A stretch of DNA of 64,000 nt. Source: Cloacibacterium caeni (lineage in GTDB: Bacteria > Bacteroidota > Bacteroidia > Flavobacteriales > Weeksellaceae). The notes beneath the pieces are model-generated. The model saw only the letters and a program-made list of their open reading frames with translations. It was not told the origin of the DNA and searched no databases. The stretch lies in NCBI RefSeq assembly GCF_907163125.1, contig NZ_OU015319.1, forward strand, positions 124,001 to 188,000, in the 5' to 3' direction. A program made the translations under genes and the position numbers. This document shows, one piece after another, positions 26,954-34,355 of this stretch. Within the stretch, counting starts at the first letter, position 1. Each line of letters begins with the position of its first letter.

Positions 26954-27421
26954 ATGCACACCAATATGGAAAAAGACTTTTTAGAAGAATTTGTCAAGAA
27001 AGCCTTAGAAGAAAATGAAAAGAAAGAGGATGGTGAAAAGAGAAAAAAACACTTTCAGGAAATCGGCAGAAAAGGAGGCTTAAAAAAGAAAACATCACAA
27101 CAATTTTCAAAAGTTATCTCCGTAAGATTAACCGAAAAAGAGTTTGACGAAATAGAAAAACAAGCCTCAAAATATCACTTGAAAATATCAAAATATGTAA
27201 GGATGATTCTTACCGAAAAAGAATTAAAAATCAATGAATTTAAAACCGAAGAAGTGCTGCTTCAATATGGAAATCATTTCATCAGAATTAAAAATTTATT
27301 GAGACACAGAACATTTTCTGAATTTGAAAACAAGAAACAAATCCTCCATGAAATAGAAAATGTCACCAAACTGATTTATCAATATCTGTATGAAAAACAA
27401 GACAAGCAGAAACCCACATAA
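26954..27421 (+). CDS. Mobilization accessory protein (MobA/MobC-like ribbon-helix-helix)
   Basis: This is a 155-residue, highly charged protein. After a coiled Lys/Glu-rich start it has the ribbon-helix-helix-like region VISVRLTEKEFDEIEKQASK, HLKISKYVRMIL, typical of relaxosome proteins that bind oriT and help the relaxase. ATG at 26954 or the in-frame ATG at 26966 could both be used. It precedes the relaxase by 13 bases in the same operon. Confidence 0.75.
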   Translation: MHTNMEKDFLEEFVKKALEENEKKEDGEKRKKHFQEIGRKGGLKKKTSQQFSKVISVRLTEKEFDEIEKQASKYHLKISKYVRMILTEKELKINEFKTEEVLLQYGNHFIRIKNLLRHRTFSEFENKKQILHEIENVTKLIYQYLYEKQDKQKPT

Positions 27422-27434
27422 CTGAAATTCAAAA

Positions 27435-28346
27435 ATGAATAACAGCGCAACCACCAGACGAATTACCAAAATCGCTATCGAATATAATGGCAATGACAAA
27501 GGGAAAGCAGAACGAGTATATCAAAATAATCTGTTAAGTCAGAACCCAGAACAACAATTTACAGAAATGAAAACCGTTGCAGACCGCAATAAAAATGTAA
27601 AAAACTGGGCATTGACAGGGTATATTTCTCCCGAAAAATCCATTGGAGACCAATTATCCAATGAAGAACTCACACAACTGGCATTAAGAGCTTTGAAGAA
27701 AATCGGAGTGAGAGATAACAACCAAATGGTTTTAGACATTCATTCCTCAACCAAACAAAAACATATACATTTTATTGTCAATAGAGTAAATATACACGGA
27801 GAGAATACCATTAAAGCCCACAACATAGGAGAACTCTTTGGTAAAGCCGTTCGTGAAGTTTGTAAAGAAATGAACCTGAAAACCGATATTGAAATTGGCA
27901 AAGAAAAGAAAAAGCAAATGTTGAAAGCACTCACAACTTCCCTTAGAATTTCAAGAAGCTTTGAAGAACTAACGAGTAATATGAAAAAGCTAGGTTATCG
28001 GGTAACACTTTCACAAAATGAAAAAGTAGGAATCTCGGGAATGAGAATAGTAAAGTTTGAAGATATAAACCATCAAACCGAGCGAGAATATAAACCAGGA
28101 TATAAGCTCTCTGAAATCACCAATACATTAAAAATTAAAGACATCAAGCAGAAACTTCAAGAAAATCAGGAAAGGACAATCATTTTCAACTCAACAGCAA
28201 CAGAACAAATCAATAAAGAGGAACAGGAAAATTCAACATCTGTGAGTAAACAGCTTGAAAATATAGCAAAAGAAATATTAAAGCCCACCTACGCTTCATC
28301 GCCAGAAGACGAACTATTAAAAAAGAAAAAACGAAAATTTAGATAA
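27435..28346 (+). CDS. Relaxase (MobP/VirD2-like, PF03432)
   Basis: This 303-residue relaxase nicks oriT and pilots single-stranded DNA during mobilization. The metal-binding histidines are in KHIHFIVNRVN (about 110-120). The likely catalytic Tyr lies in the N-terminal part, where Tyr residues occur in IEYNGNDKGKAERVYQN. The C-terminal half is charged and helical and ends KKKKRKFR. It is followed within two bases by the third mob gene. The relatively short length is common in Bacteroidota mobilizable elements. Confidence 0.88.
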   Translation: MNNSATTRRITKIAIEYNGNDKGKAERVYQNNLLSQNPEQQFTEMKTVADRNKNVKNWALTGYISPEKSIGDQLSNEELTQLALRALKKIGVRDNNQMVLDIHSSTKQKHIHFIVNRVNIHGENTIKAHNIGELFGKAVREVCKEMNLKTDIEIGKEKKKQMLKALTTSLRISRSFEELTSNMKKLGYRVTLSQNEKVGISGMRIVKFEDINHQTEREYKPGYKLSEITNTLKIKDIKQKLQENQERTIIFNSTATEQINKEEQENSTSVSKQLENIAKEILKPTYASSPEDELLKKKKRKFR

Positions 28347-28347
28347 A

Positions 28348-28950
28348 ATGGAAAATCAAGAACACAATCAAAACAATGGCTTAGAACTATTAAAGAAAGT
28401 CATTGAGACCAATGAAAGAAACACCGAACAAGGAATAAAAACAGAATTTGTGTATGAAGATTTATTGAATATAAAAGGAGAAACAGAATCTACGATGAGG
28501 GGATTTAACGCTACAATTTTAAAATTATCAGAATCTTTAGAAAAAGAAGCTCAAGAAAGGAATGAATTTATAGAAAGGATACCGAAAACCATTGAAATCG
28601 TACCCTCTGAAGATTATTTGAATCTAAATAAATCATTTGAAAAGAATTCAAAATTTATGAAAAATATTTTTTATGGAATGATTACAGCATTATTCCTTTC
28701 AGTTTTAACAGCAGCAGGAAACATCTTTTTTGCAAAGCAATGGTATGCAGAAAGCATTAAATCAAAAAGCGAAATCCGCCAAGAGATTTTGGATGAAATT
28801 AAAAAAGATGGTCAATCTATTTATAAAGATGAAGATTACCTTCAACTACAAAATAATACTGAGTTGATGAATAAATGGATAGAGAAAAACCCCAAAGATG
28901 CAAAGAATTTTTTGAGATTTAAAGATGGGTATGAGGCGAGTAGGGAATAA
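28348..28950 (+). CDS. Third mobilization protein with one membrane helix
   Basis: This 200-residue protein has a coiled-coil N-terminal half, one membrane helix at about residues 110-132 (NIFYGMITALFLSVLTAAGNIFF) and a charged C-terminus. It is the last gene of the mob operon, one base after the relaxase stop. Proteins of this layout accompany MobA/MobB in Bacteroidota and may link the relaxosome to the membrane coupling protein. That role is inferred from position. Confidence 0.65.
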   Translation: MENQEHNQNNGLELLKKVIETNERNTEQGIKTEFVYEDLLNIKGETESTMRGFNATILKLSESLEKEAQERNEFIERIPKTIEIVPSEDYLNLNKSFEKNSKFMKNIFYGMITALFLSVLTAAGNIFFAKQWYAESIKSKSEIRQEILDEIKKDGQSIYKDEDYLQLQNNTELMNKWIEKNPKDAKNFLRFKDGYEASRE

Positions 28951-28965
28951 AAATAATATATTTTA

Positions 28966-29014
28966 TGATTGTTATTTCAATCAAAATATGTATTTTTGTT
29001 CGAAATAACAATCA
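28966..29014 (+). promoter_or_regulatory. hipBA promoter with operator palindrome
   Basis: TGATTGTTATTTC (28966-28978) and GAAATAACAATCA (29002-29014) form a perfect 13-base inverted repeat. A consensus -7 element TATTTTTG (28991-28998) lies between the arms, and TTG (28969-28971) sits 19 bases upstream of it. A HipB dimer bound here would block transcription. Confidence 0.75.
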
Positions 29015-29022
29015 CTATTGTA

Positions 29023-29307
29023 ATGAAACAACAGGTAATCCTCCCAAAATTCAATCAACTATTAGGGCAAATGGGGGAAAATATTAAGCTCGCAAGAAAA
29101 CGTAGAAAGCTCACTGCTGTTCAGGTTTCTGAAAGAGCGGGAATTGCTCGTTCCACATTGTATTTGATTGAAAAAGGCGATGCAAGTGTTTCTTTGGGAG
29201 CTTATTTTAATGTTTTAAGAGTTCTGGGATTGCAAAACGATTTTCTGAAATTAGCTGCTGATGACGAGTTTGGCAGAAAATTGCAGGATTTGGAATTACT
29301 TAAATAA
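29023..29307 (+). CDS. HipB-like antitoxin/repressor (XRE helix-turn-helix)
   Basis: This 94-residue XRE-type protein has an HTH at about residues 20-75 (NIKLARKRRKLTAVQVSERAG, STLYLIEKGDASVS). It is the antitoxin and autorepressor of the HipA kinase that begins 13 bases later. The start at 29023 (MKQQVILPKF) is chosen because the alternative upstream start would lie inside the operator and promoter palindrome. Confidence 0.85.
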   Translation: MKQQVILPKFNQLLGQMGENIKLARKRRKLTAVQVSERAGIARSTLYLIEKGDASVSLGAYFNVLRVLGLQNDFLKLAADDEFGRKLQDLELLK

Positions 29308-29319
29308 ACATCTACTATT

Positions 29320-30567
29320 ATGAAGCAAGGAAAATTTGATATTTACGTTTTCGCTGATTGGAAAGGAATGGCAGCCCCGAAATTGATGGGAATTCTTTCT
29401 GCACATTACGGAAAAGGGAAAAAGGCGTTTGGTTTTGAATACGATAAGGATTGGATAAAAACAGCATCTCAACGTTTGATTGACCCAGATATTCAGTTTT
29501 TTTCGGGTGCACAATTTCCAAACAATAAAGAAAATTTTGGAGTTTTTTTAGACAGTATGCCAGATACTTGGGGGCGCACTTTAATGAAAAGAAAAGCCGC
29601 ACAACATGCAAGAGAATTTGGAGAGAAGCCACAAACTCTTTACGATATAGATTATCTTTTGGGTGTCTTCGACAAAACAAGAATGGGCGCTTTGAGGTTT
29701 AAAACGTCTTTAGATGGTTCTTTTCTTGATGACGATCATGAAAATGCTACACCGCCTTGGTCGTCTATTCGAGAGCTTCAAGCCGCTGCGAAAAATTTGG
29801 AGGATGACGAAAATATAGATGTAAAAAAATGGTTAGCGATTCTTATGGCTCCAGGATCTTCGTTGGGAGGAGCAAGACCCAAAGCCAATATTGTAGATGA
29901 AAAAGGCGATTTGTGGATTGCGAAATTTCCTTCAAAAAATGATACGATTGACAAAGGAGCTTGGGAATTTTTAGCATATCAATTAGCTTTGAAAAGTGGC
30001 ATTGAAATGAACGAATGCAGAATAGAAAAAATAGCAGGAAAACACCATACTTTTTTCACTAAAAGGTTCGACAGAGAAGGCGATGATAGAATTCACTTTG
30101 CTTCGGCAATGACAATGACGGGAAACAGTGAAGAAAATTTACGATTTCACACCGCAAGTTATCTCGATATAGCCGAATTTGTAATGAATAATGGCGTAAA
30201 TATCAACGAAAATCTTCATCAATTATGGCGAAGAATTGTGTTCAATATTTGTATTTCAAATACAGACGACCATCTTCGGAATCACGGTTTTATTTTAACA
30301 GAAAATGGTTGGATTTTATCGCCTGCTTATGACCTAAATCCTTCTGTTGAGAAAGATGGATTGGCTTTAAATATTGATATGGATGATAATGCTCTGAATC
30401 TCGAATTAGCAAAAAGCGTAGGGATTTATTTTCGATTAAGCGATTCTGAAATGGATGCTATTATTGCTGAAATTCAAGATGCAGTCCGCAATTGGAAAAA
30501 TATTGCAACAGAAATTGGGATTACAAGAGCAGAACAGGAAATGATGAAAGGGGCTTTTTTGTATTGA
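29320..30567 (+). CDS. HipA-family serine/threonine kinase toxin, full length
   Basis: This is a 415-residue HipA kinase. The N-subdomain holds FGFEYDKDWI and LPDTWG-like SMPDTWGRTLM. The glycine-rich, autophosphorylation-type loop is APGSSLGGARPKANI, the catalytic loop NTDDHLRNHGF and the metal motif SPAYDLNPS. HipA proteins stop growth by phosphorylating tRNA synthetases; the target here is unknown. Together with hipB it forms a stand-alone toxin-antitoxin pair between the mob genes and the cargo region. Confidence 0.87.
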   Translation: MKQGKFDIYVFADWKGMAAPKLMGILSAHYGKGKKAFGFEYDKDWIKTASQRLIDPDIQFFSGAQFPNNKENFGVFLDSMPDTWGRTLMKRKAAQHAREFGEKPQTLYDIDYLLGVFDKTRMGALRFKTSLDGSFLDDDHENATPPWSSIRELQAAAKNLEDDENIDVKKWLAILMAPGSSLGGARPKANIVDEKGDLWIAKFPSKNDTIDKGAWEFLAYQLALKSGIEMNECRIEKIAGKHHTFFTKRFDREGDDRIHFASAMTMTGNSEENLRFHTASYLDIAEFVMNNGVNINENLHQLWRRIVFNICISNTDDHLRNHGFILTENGWILSPAYDLNPSVEKDGLALNIDMDDNALNLELAKSVGIYFRLSDSEMDAIIAEIQDAVRNWKNIATEIGITRAEQEMMKGAFLY

Positions 30568-30591
30568 ATATAAATTGTATTTTAACAGCTA

Positions 30592-30669
30592 ATGGAAATC
30601 AATAGATTAAAAGTAATACTCGCTGAAAGAGAAAAAAATAAATACATGTTGCAAAAACTAAAATTCTAA
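30592..30669 (+). pseudogene. 5' fragment of an XRE regulator gene
   Basis: A short frame encodes MEINRLKVILAEREKNKY and then stops after 25 residues. The start resembles the N-terminus of a common Bacteroidota HTH family whose members continue with a WLAEQLG-type segment. The fragment ends where the S41 peptidase cargo begins, so it probably marks an insertion or deletion junction. Confidence 0.5.
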
Positions 30670-31860
30670 TTGTTTTATGTATTCAATTGCTTCATCAATA
30701 TTATTTTTGAAGTTTTCAATTGAATAATCTATTTGAATATCTGGTTTGAGTGAACCAGAATAACCTTTCCAATTTTCCCAATATTTGGTTGAATAGCCAA
30801 TAATTATTTTTGAATTTGGAAGATAAAAGCCTCTAGTTTCTCCATAATGATTTACATTTCCACTTGTTGGTTCACCAATAAGAATTGAGTTGTAATCTCT
30901 TTTCAAATCAATCGCATTCATTAAAGCGGAAGAAAATGTTTTCTTACCAATCAAAATGTATAATGAACCCTTTTTATTCAGATAGTTTGTTTTCAAATTT
31001 TCGAGAAAAGGTTTTAGAATAGCTGAATTTCCACCGCTATTATTTCTTAAATCAATTATAAGTTTTTCAGGTTTTTGAATCTCTATAGCATTGAATAATT
31101 CATTATTAAATATTTCGAAGGTCTTTCCATCTTGTTCTGCACAATCTTGATAATTGAAATACATTGTTTTATTATTCTCAATCAGTTCATACCAATAATT
31201 ATTCTTATGTTTAAATCTTAAAAGTTGAGTGTTTTTTGTCAGTGCAGAATTTTCTTTATTTGTTGCTAAAATTGGAAATTCTTGGTTGTCTAAAATAAAT
31301 TTGATTTCTGAATTTGATTTGGTGATATTTAAGCCTTTTAATATGCTCGGATTATTGATGAAGTTTAAAAAATTTATTTCAAAATAAGATTTATTATCAT
31401 CTTTGATTATTCTTTTGTAATCATTGATTACACTTTTAATTGTGTGAGTTTCTATTCCATTAAGTTTTTTATACATTAGCTTAGAATGAATAGAATCTGT
31501 TTTTACAACAAAAATACCTTCTTTAAAAAAATCAAAATAAATTGGAAAAATGTTTCTATATTTTGGTTCTATTCTTGTGTGTTCATCCCCAATTTTTTTA
31601 ATCAATTTGTATAATTCAATTTCAAAAGTTTCATTATTCAGAGATTGCCTTTTTTTCTCAATTTCTAATATTTTTTGGTTGAATTTTCTTTCAGAGATTT
31701 TCCCAAATAGATTTTTATGTCTTTTAGGTAATTCGGTTTTTAGAAATTCTAAATCTTCAATAAATTGTTTTTCGGTTAAATTCTGTGCATTAATTTTAAA
31801 AATTGATAATAGAAATAAGAGGAGAATATATGAAATTTTAATTCGGACTATATGTAACAT
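30658..31860 (-). CDS. S41-family (C-terminal processing-like) peptidase, exported
   Basis: This 400-residue protein has a signal peptide (ISYILLLFLLSIFKINAQ), a helical N-terminal region and a tail-specific-protease fold. The catalytic region has the nucleophile Ser in GKKTFSSALMNAIDL and a downstream GEPTSGNVNHYGE segment. LIIDLRNNSGGNS is the usual strand before it. No PDZ domain is obvious. It is probably a periplasmic or surface hydrolase; its substrate is unknown. It stands alone, oriented toward the hipBA end. Confidence 0.8.
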   Translation of the reverse strand: MLHIVRIKISYILLLFLLSIFKINAQNLTEKQFIEDLEFLKTELPKRHKNLFGKISERKFNQKILEIEKKRQSLNNETFEIELYKLIKKIGDEHTRIEPKYRNIFPIYFDFFKEGIFVVKTDSIHSKLMYKKLNGIETHTIKSVINDYKRIIKDDNKSYFEINFLNFINNPSILKGLNITKSNSEIKFILDNQEFPILATNKENSALTKNTQLLRFKHKNNYWYELIENNKTMYFNYQDCAEQDGKTFEIFNNELFNAIEIQKPEKLIIDLRNNSGGNSAILKPFLENLKTNYLNKKGSLYILIGKKTFSSALMNAIDLKRDYNSILIGEPTSGNVNHYGETRGFYLPNSKIIIGYSTKYWENWKGYSGSLKPDIQIDYSIENFKNNIDEAIEYIKQLEF

Positions 31861-31914
31861 TTGATCTTTTATTTTTTTAATTGTCTCTTTAAAGACAATT
31901 GAAATAAGAGTTTT

Positions 31915-31985
31915 GTTACATAACTTTCACAAACTGTACTGCGTTTTACTTAGTTTGCTAAAGAAGCAATGTTATTTAATTTTTA
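31915..31985 (-). other. Possible attC-like hairpin upstream of the S41 gene
   Basis: On the minus strand TAAATAAC, AGCAAACT, AGTTTGTG and GTTATGTAAC follow in order, which resembles R''-L''-L'-R' of an integron attC site. The matching cassette ends are not found, so this is tentative. Confidence 0.3.
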
Positions 31986-32070
31986 AGCTTACACAGATAA
32001 AGTAATTAGGGATTTAAAATACATCTTATCCTTCTTGTCTGTTTTCCTCTTCTCACAATCACTATTTCAG

Positions 32071-32174
32071 AAAAAAAAGAGACCCACGCCGTTGTATATA
32101 CTGCTAGAGTATTTAGTGAGCGTTCAAGACCTCACCTTACGGGTGTACAAGCACCCTCGTTATGCTGCTTGCTG
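32071..32174 (-). ncRNA. Candidate guide RNA 3' of the dead Cas12f gene
   Basis: Immediately after the Cas12f-like stop codon the minus strand folds into three small hairpins: GGGTG/CACCC (32141-32156), GTGAG/CTCAC (32116-32135) and ATACT/AGTAT (32098-32112). They are followed by TACAAC, then CGGCGTGGGTCTC (starting at 32091) and eight T (32078-32071). Cas12f repeats commonly end in CAAC directly before the guide. The position at the 3' end of the gene is also that of TnpB omegaRNA. The scaffold may start inside the coding region. No transcript data are available, so ends and guide length are inferred. Confidence 0.55.
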
Positions 32175-33269
32175 CTATCCTATAATCAATTCAATACCCG
32201 CTTTTTCAGCTTTGTATTTTATTTTGGCTTGCAATTCATAATAACTCCAATTGCGAAGTACAAATTTCTGTTCTTTGGCAATCCCAATTTTGTCCTCCTG
32301 ATTTTTAAGAATAAGAGTCGCCGCCTGTTGCTCAATACAAAAATCAATAAGCTGTTTGCTGTACAAATGAAGTCGATGATTCACATACCTAATTTCAATA
32401 TTTTCTCTATTGTAAAGAGCCTTTTTTTTACGTTTTGCCCCTTTTCCAGAACGGGCAGAAGCAATACCAGCTTGAATCCTTTTCAGGCTAGCCTGTAAAG
32501 CAAGTCTTCGGTAGAGAAACTCCTCTTTTGTACCAATATTGATGCGTACATTATTCGCTTTAGCTACAATAGGATGTTCCAGAGACAAAGAAGCTTCAGC
32601 AATGATTTCGGGTTTTAAATGATGCTCCTCTTTTTCAAATTCAAATACGGCAAGCCAATAGATTTTCTTGTCTTTCAATTGGATTTGTGAGGTACAAAGT
32701 TTTATTTCCCCTCTTAAAAGGCGTTCCATAATCAAACGCTTATCCGTAAAGTCTTTTCCCAAATACGTTTTAACAGGAATGGCAAATACATTAAAACAAA
32801 ATGCTTTCGTTTCCTCATCATATCTCATTTTGCTGATGCATTTAACAGGAAGCGGAATAGGAATATCTTTTCTAAAGTTCCTCAAAGATTTTAAACCTCG
32901 CCAATAGTCGGATTTTTCTTTTGAAAAAACAGATTGAATCGTATTATTCAAACTTCCCAGTATATCAGTTGGGATTTCCCCTTTGAATTTGTCAAACACC
33001 ATTCGTGCTGTAGTATTGGTTTTCGAGCGGTTAAACATTCCCATTTCATCTTTATTGACATCCGCCAACTTGTATTGAATATCTTCTGTAAAATAAAAGA
33101 AATCCTTCATCATTTCCTGAACATACAAATGAGATACAATAAAATTTGCTGCTCTATAGCACCTGTTCTGATAGCGATACAGTTTTTCCCACATCACTTT
33201 TTTCTCCTCACTAGAAACATCTAGGAGCAACTGAATTCTTCGGGTAAGAGTAATTGTAGATTTTTCCAT
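32175..33269 (-). CDS. Nuclease-dead Cas12f/TnpB-like RNA-guided DNA-binding protein
   Basis: This 364-residue protein has a TnpB/Cas12f layout. A helical recognition part (about 1-200) includes LYRYQNRCYRAANFIVSHLY. A RuvC-like part follows: RLALQASLKRIQAG, the Lys/Arg-rich GKGAKRKKKALYN, HLYSKQLIDFCIEQQAATLIL and WSYYELQAKIKYKAEKAGIEL. Active enzymes have GIDLG-type RuvC-I, VVVED-type RuvC-II, a zinc ribbon and a RuvC-III Asp. Here RuvC-I reads EASLSLEHP without Asp, RuvC-II reads LILKNQ with Lys, and the protein ends at AGIELIIG before the ribbon and RuvC-III. It should bind but not cut DNA. ATG 33267-33269 lies one base after the sigma stop, giving one operon. No TnpA transposase is near. 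Confidence 0.83.
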   Translation of the reverse strand: MEKSTITLTRRIQLLLDVSSEEKKVMWEKLYRYQNRCYRAANFIVSHLYVQEMMKDFFYFTEDIQYKLADVNKDEMGMFNRSKTNTTARMVFDKFKGEIPTDILGSLNNTIQSVFSKEKSDYWRGLKSLRNFRKDIPIPLPVKCISKMRYDEETKAFCFNVFAIPVKTYLGKDFTDKRLIMERLLRGEIKLCTSQIQLKDKKIYWLAVFEFEKEEHHLKPEIIAEASLSLEHPIVAKANNVRINIGTKEEFLYRRLALQASLKRIQAGIASARSGKGAKRKKKALYNRENIEIRYVNHRLHLYSKQLIDFCIEQQAATLILKNQEDKIGIAKEQKFVLRNWSYYELQAKIKYKAEKAGIELIIG

Positions 33270-33270
33270 A

Positions 33271-34089
33271 TCAAAGAAGTGTTTCAGTGGTGTTTTTTTT
33301 ACTTTGTAGAAATTGATAAGCAAATAGAAATTCCCGATGAACATCCTTTTCAGATAAATTGAGTTCTTGAGCAATCGCCGAGAAAGACGATTTATGCTCA
33401 AACCTTCTTTTCAAAATCTCAAGTTGTCGACTGCTGAGTTTATTGGGGTGCTTTTCATGTTCAGAAACTTTTGCTTTGGGTTGTTCAAAAGAACTTCCTT
33501 TAATAATGTCCCGAAGGTCATTGATGGCTCTGTTCACTTCATTGCTAATGTCTTTTACACTGCTTCCCATAGCTTCTGCGATAGGTTTGTACTGAAAGCC
33601 ATATTCAAGGCAAAGTTCTATGAGGTGTTTCCTTTTAGAATCCAAAACGTTTAAAACTTTCTTCACTTCATCTAAATTTTTCTGTTCAGATTCTTGAAGG
33701 AGGAGAAGTTCTTTATCTTGAGCAGGGTCGTAACCCGCCAGATAATCCTGATAGTTTTCATAACGTTCTAAAGAATTAATAAGACGAGTGAATTTATTTC
33801 TTGGAGAACTGTAATAAGTGAGGCAATCTCTTTTTAAAACAAACCTTAAAAATCCCAAAATATGATTCGGCGTTTCAATAGAATCACGTTGCAACCAAAG
33901 TTTGAGAAAGACATCCTGAACAAGCGTTTCTACCACAAAATCATCCTCCACTATTTGTTTTCCTATCCAGAAAAGAAGTCTTTTGTAACGCAAATAAATA
34001 TGTTCTAAAGAGTTTGGGTCGCCTTTTTTCAGCAGTTCATAGAGCTGAGCATCTTTCAGTATCCGAGGCAAAGAGTCTGTTCTTTTCAT
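33271..34089 (-). CDS. Sigma-70-family (ECF-like) factor with extra C-terminal helix-turn-helix
   Basis: The 272-residue protein has sigma region 2 at about 15-90 (LLKKGDPNSLEHIYLRYKRL, LVQDVFLKLWLQRD, ILGFLRFVLKRDCLTYY). A region-4 HTH follows at about 145-195 (LDSKRKHLIELCLEYGF, YKPIAEAMGSSVKDISNEV). A second HTH-like domain lies at about 215-265 (LSSRQLEILKRRF, FSAIAQELNLSEKDVH). Ordinary ECF factors are about 180-200 residues, so the last 75 are extra. No anti-sigma gene is adjacent. Its stop is one base before the dead Cas12f start, so I infer that the two proteins work as one complex. The second HTH could be the Cas12f interface or a DNA-binding addition. Confidence 0.8.
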   Translation of the reverse strand: MKRTDSLPRILKDAQLYELLKKGDPNSLEHIYLRYKRLLFWIGKQIVEDDFVVETLVQDVFLKLWLQRDSIETPNHILGFLRFVLKRDCLTYYSSPRNKFTRLINSLERYENYQDYLAGYDPAQDKELLLLQESEQKNLDEVKKVLNVLDSKRKHLIELCLEYGFQYKPIAEAMGSSVKDISNEVNRAINDLRDIIKGSSFEQPKAKVSEHEKHPNKLSSRQLEILKRRFEHKSSFSAIAQELNLSEKDVHREFLFAYQFLQSKKNTTETLL

Positions 34090-34201
34090 AAGCAGTGTGT
34101 TTTAGCTGGAAGGAACTGCTTCGATCATGAAGATGAATTCTTTTGTACCATTCAACATACATACTCACTACATTTTGCCCAATAGAAAAGGCGTGGAACT
34201 C

Positions 34202-34318
34202 AACTTACTGACTAGAGGTACTGGTATACCCGTGTACGATAAGTGAGCCCACGCCGCGGTCGTGAGCACATTTACTTATCTTCTCGTACACATAAAATTA
34301 CCAGTTTTCTAGTCGAGA
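34202..34318 (-). ncRNA. Strongly structured leader of the sigma-Cas12f operon
   Basis: Four nested helices fold the leader: GACTAG/CTAGTC (34210-34215 with 34309-34314), ACTGGTA/TACCAGT (34220-34226 with 34299-34305), GTGTACG/CGTACAC (34232-34238 with 34285-34291) and GATAAGT/ACTTATC (34238-34244 with 34274-34280). CACG/CGTG sits at the tip. It may be a regulatory RNA, a tracr-like partner or the target platform. The tip contains CGGCGTGGG, the nine bases shared with the candidate guide. Confidence 0.6.
34248..34257 (-). promoter_or_regulatory. Candidate self-target of the guide RNA
   Basis: The minus strand reads G-CGGCGTGGG here. The nine bases equal the start of the guide-like tail at 32083-32091 and are preceded by G, whereas the guide locus has A at that position. 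It lies about 160 bases upstream of the sigma start codon, on the same strand. Confidence 0.45.
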
Positions 34319-34355
34319 ATCTAAGCAATAGCTTCTATATTTCTTTGAACTATTG

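Noticed and set aside
32175-33269. The Cas12f/TnpB-like gene as an ordinary IS605-type transposon accessory
   Set aside because: There is no TnpA gene or transposon end hairpin nearby, all catalytic residues are gone, and the gene is coupled to a sigma factor.
33270-33401. Upstream in-frame extension of the Cas12f-like protein by 44 residues
   Set aside because: It overlaps the sigma gene in another frame, and an ATG lies one base after the sigma stop.
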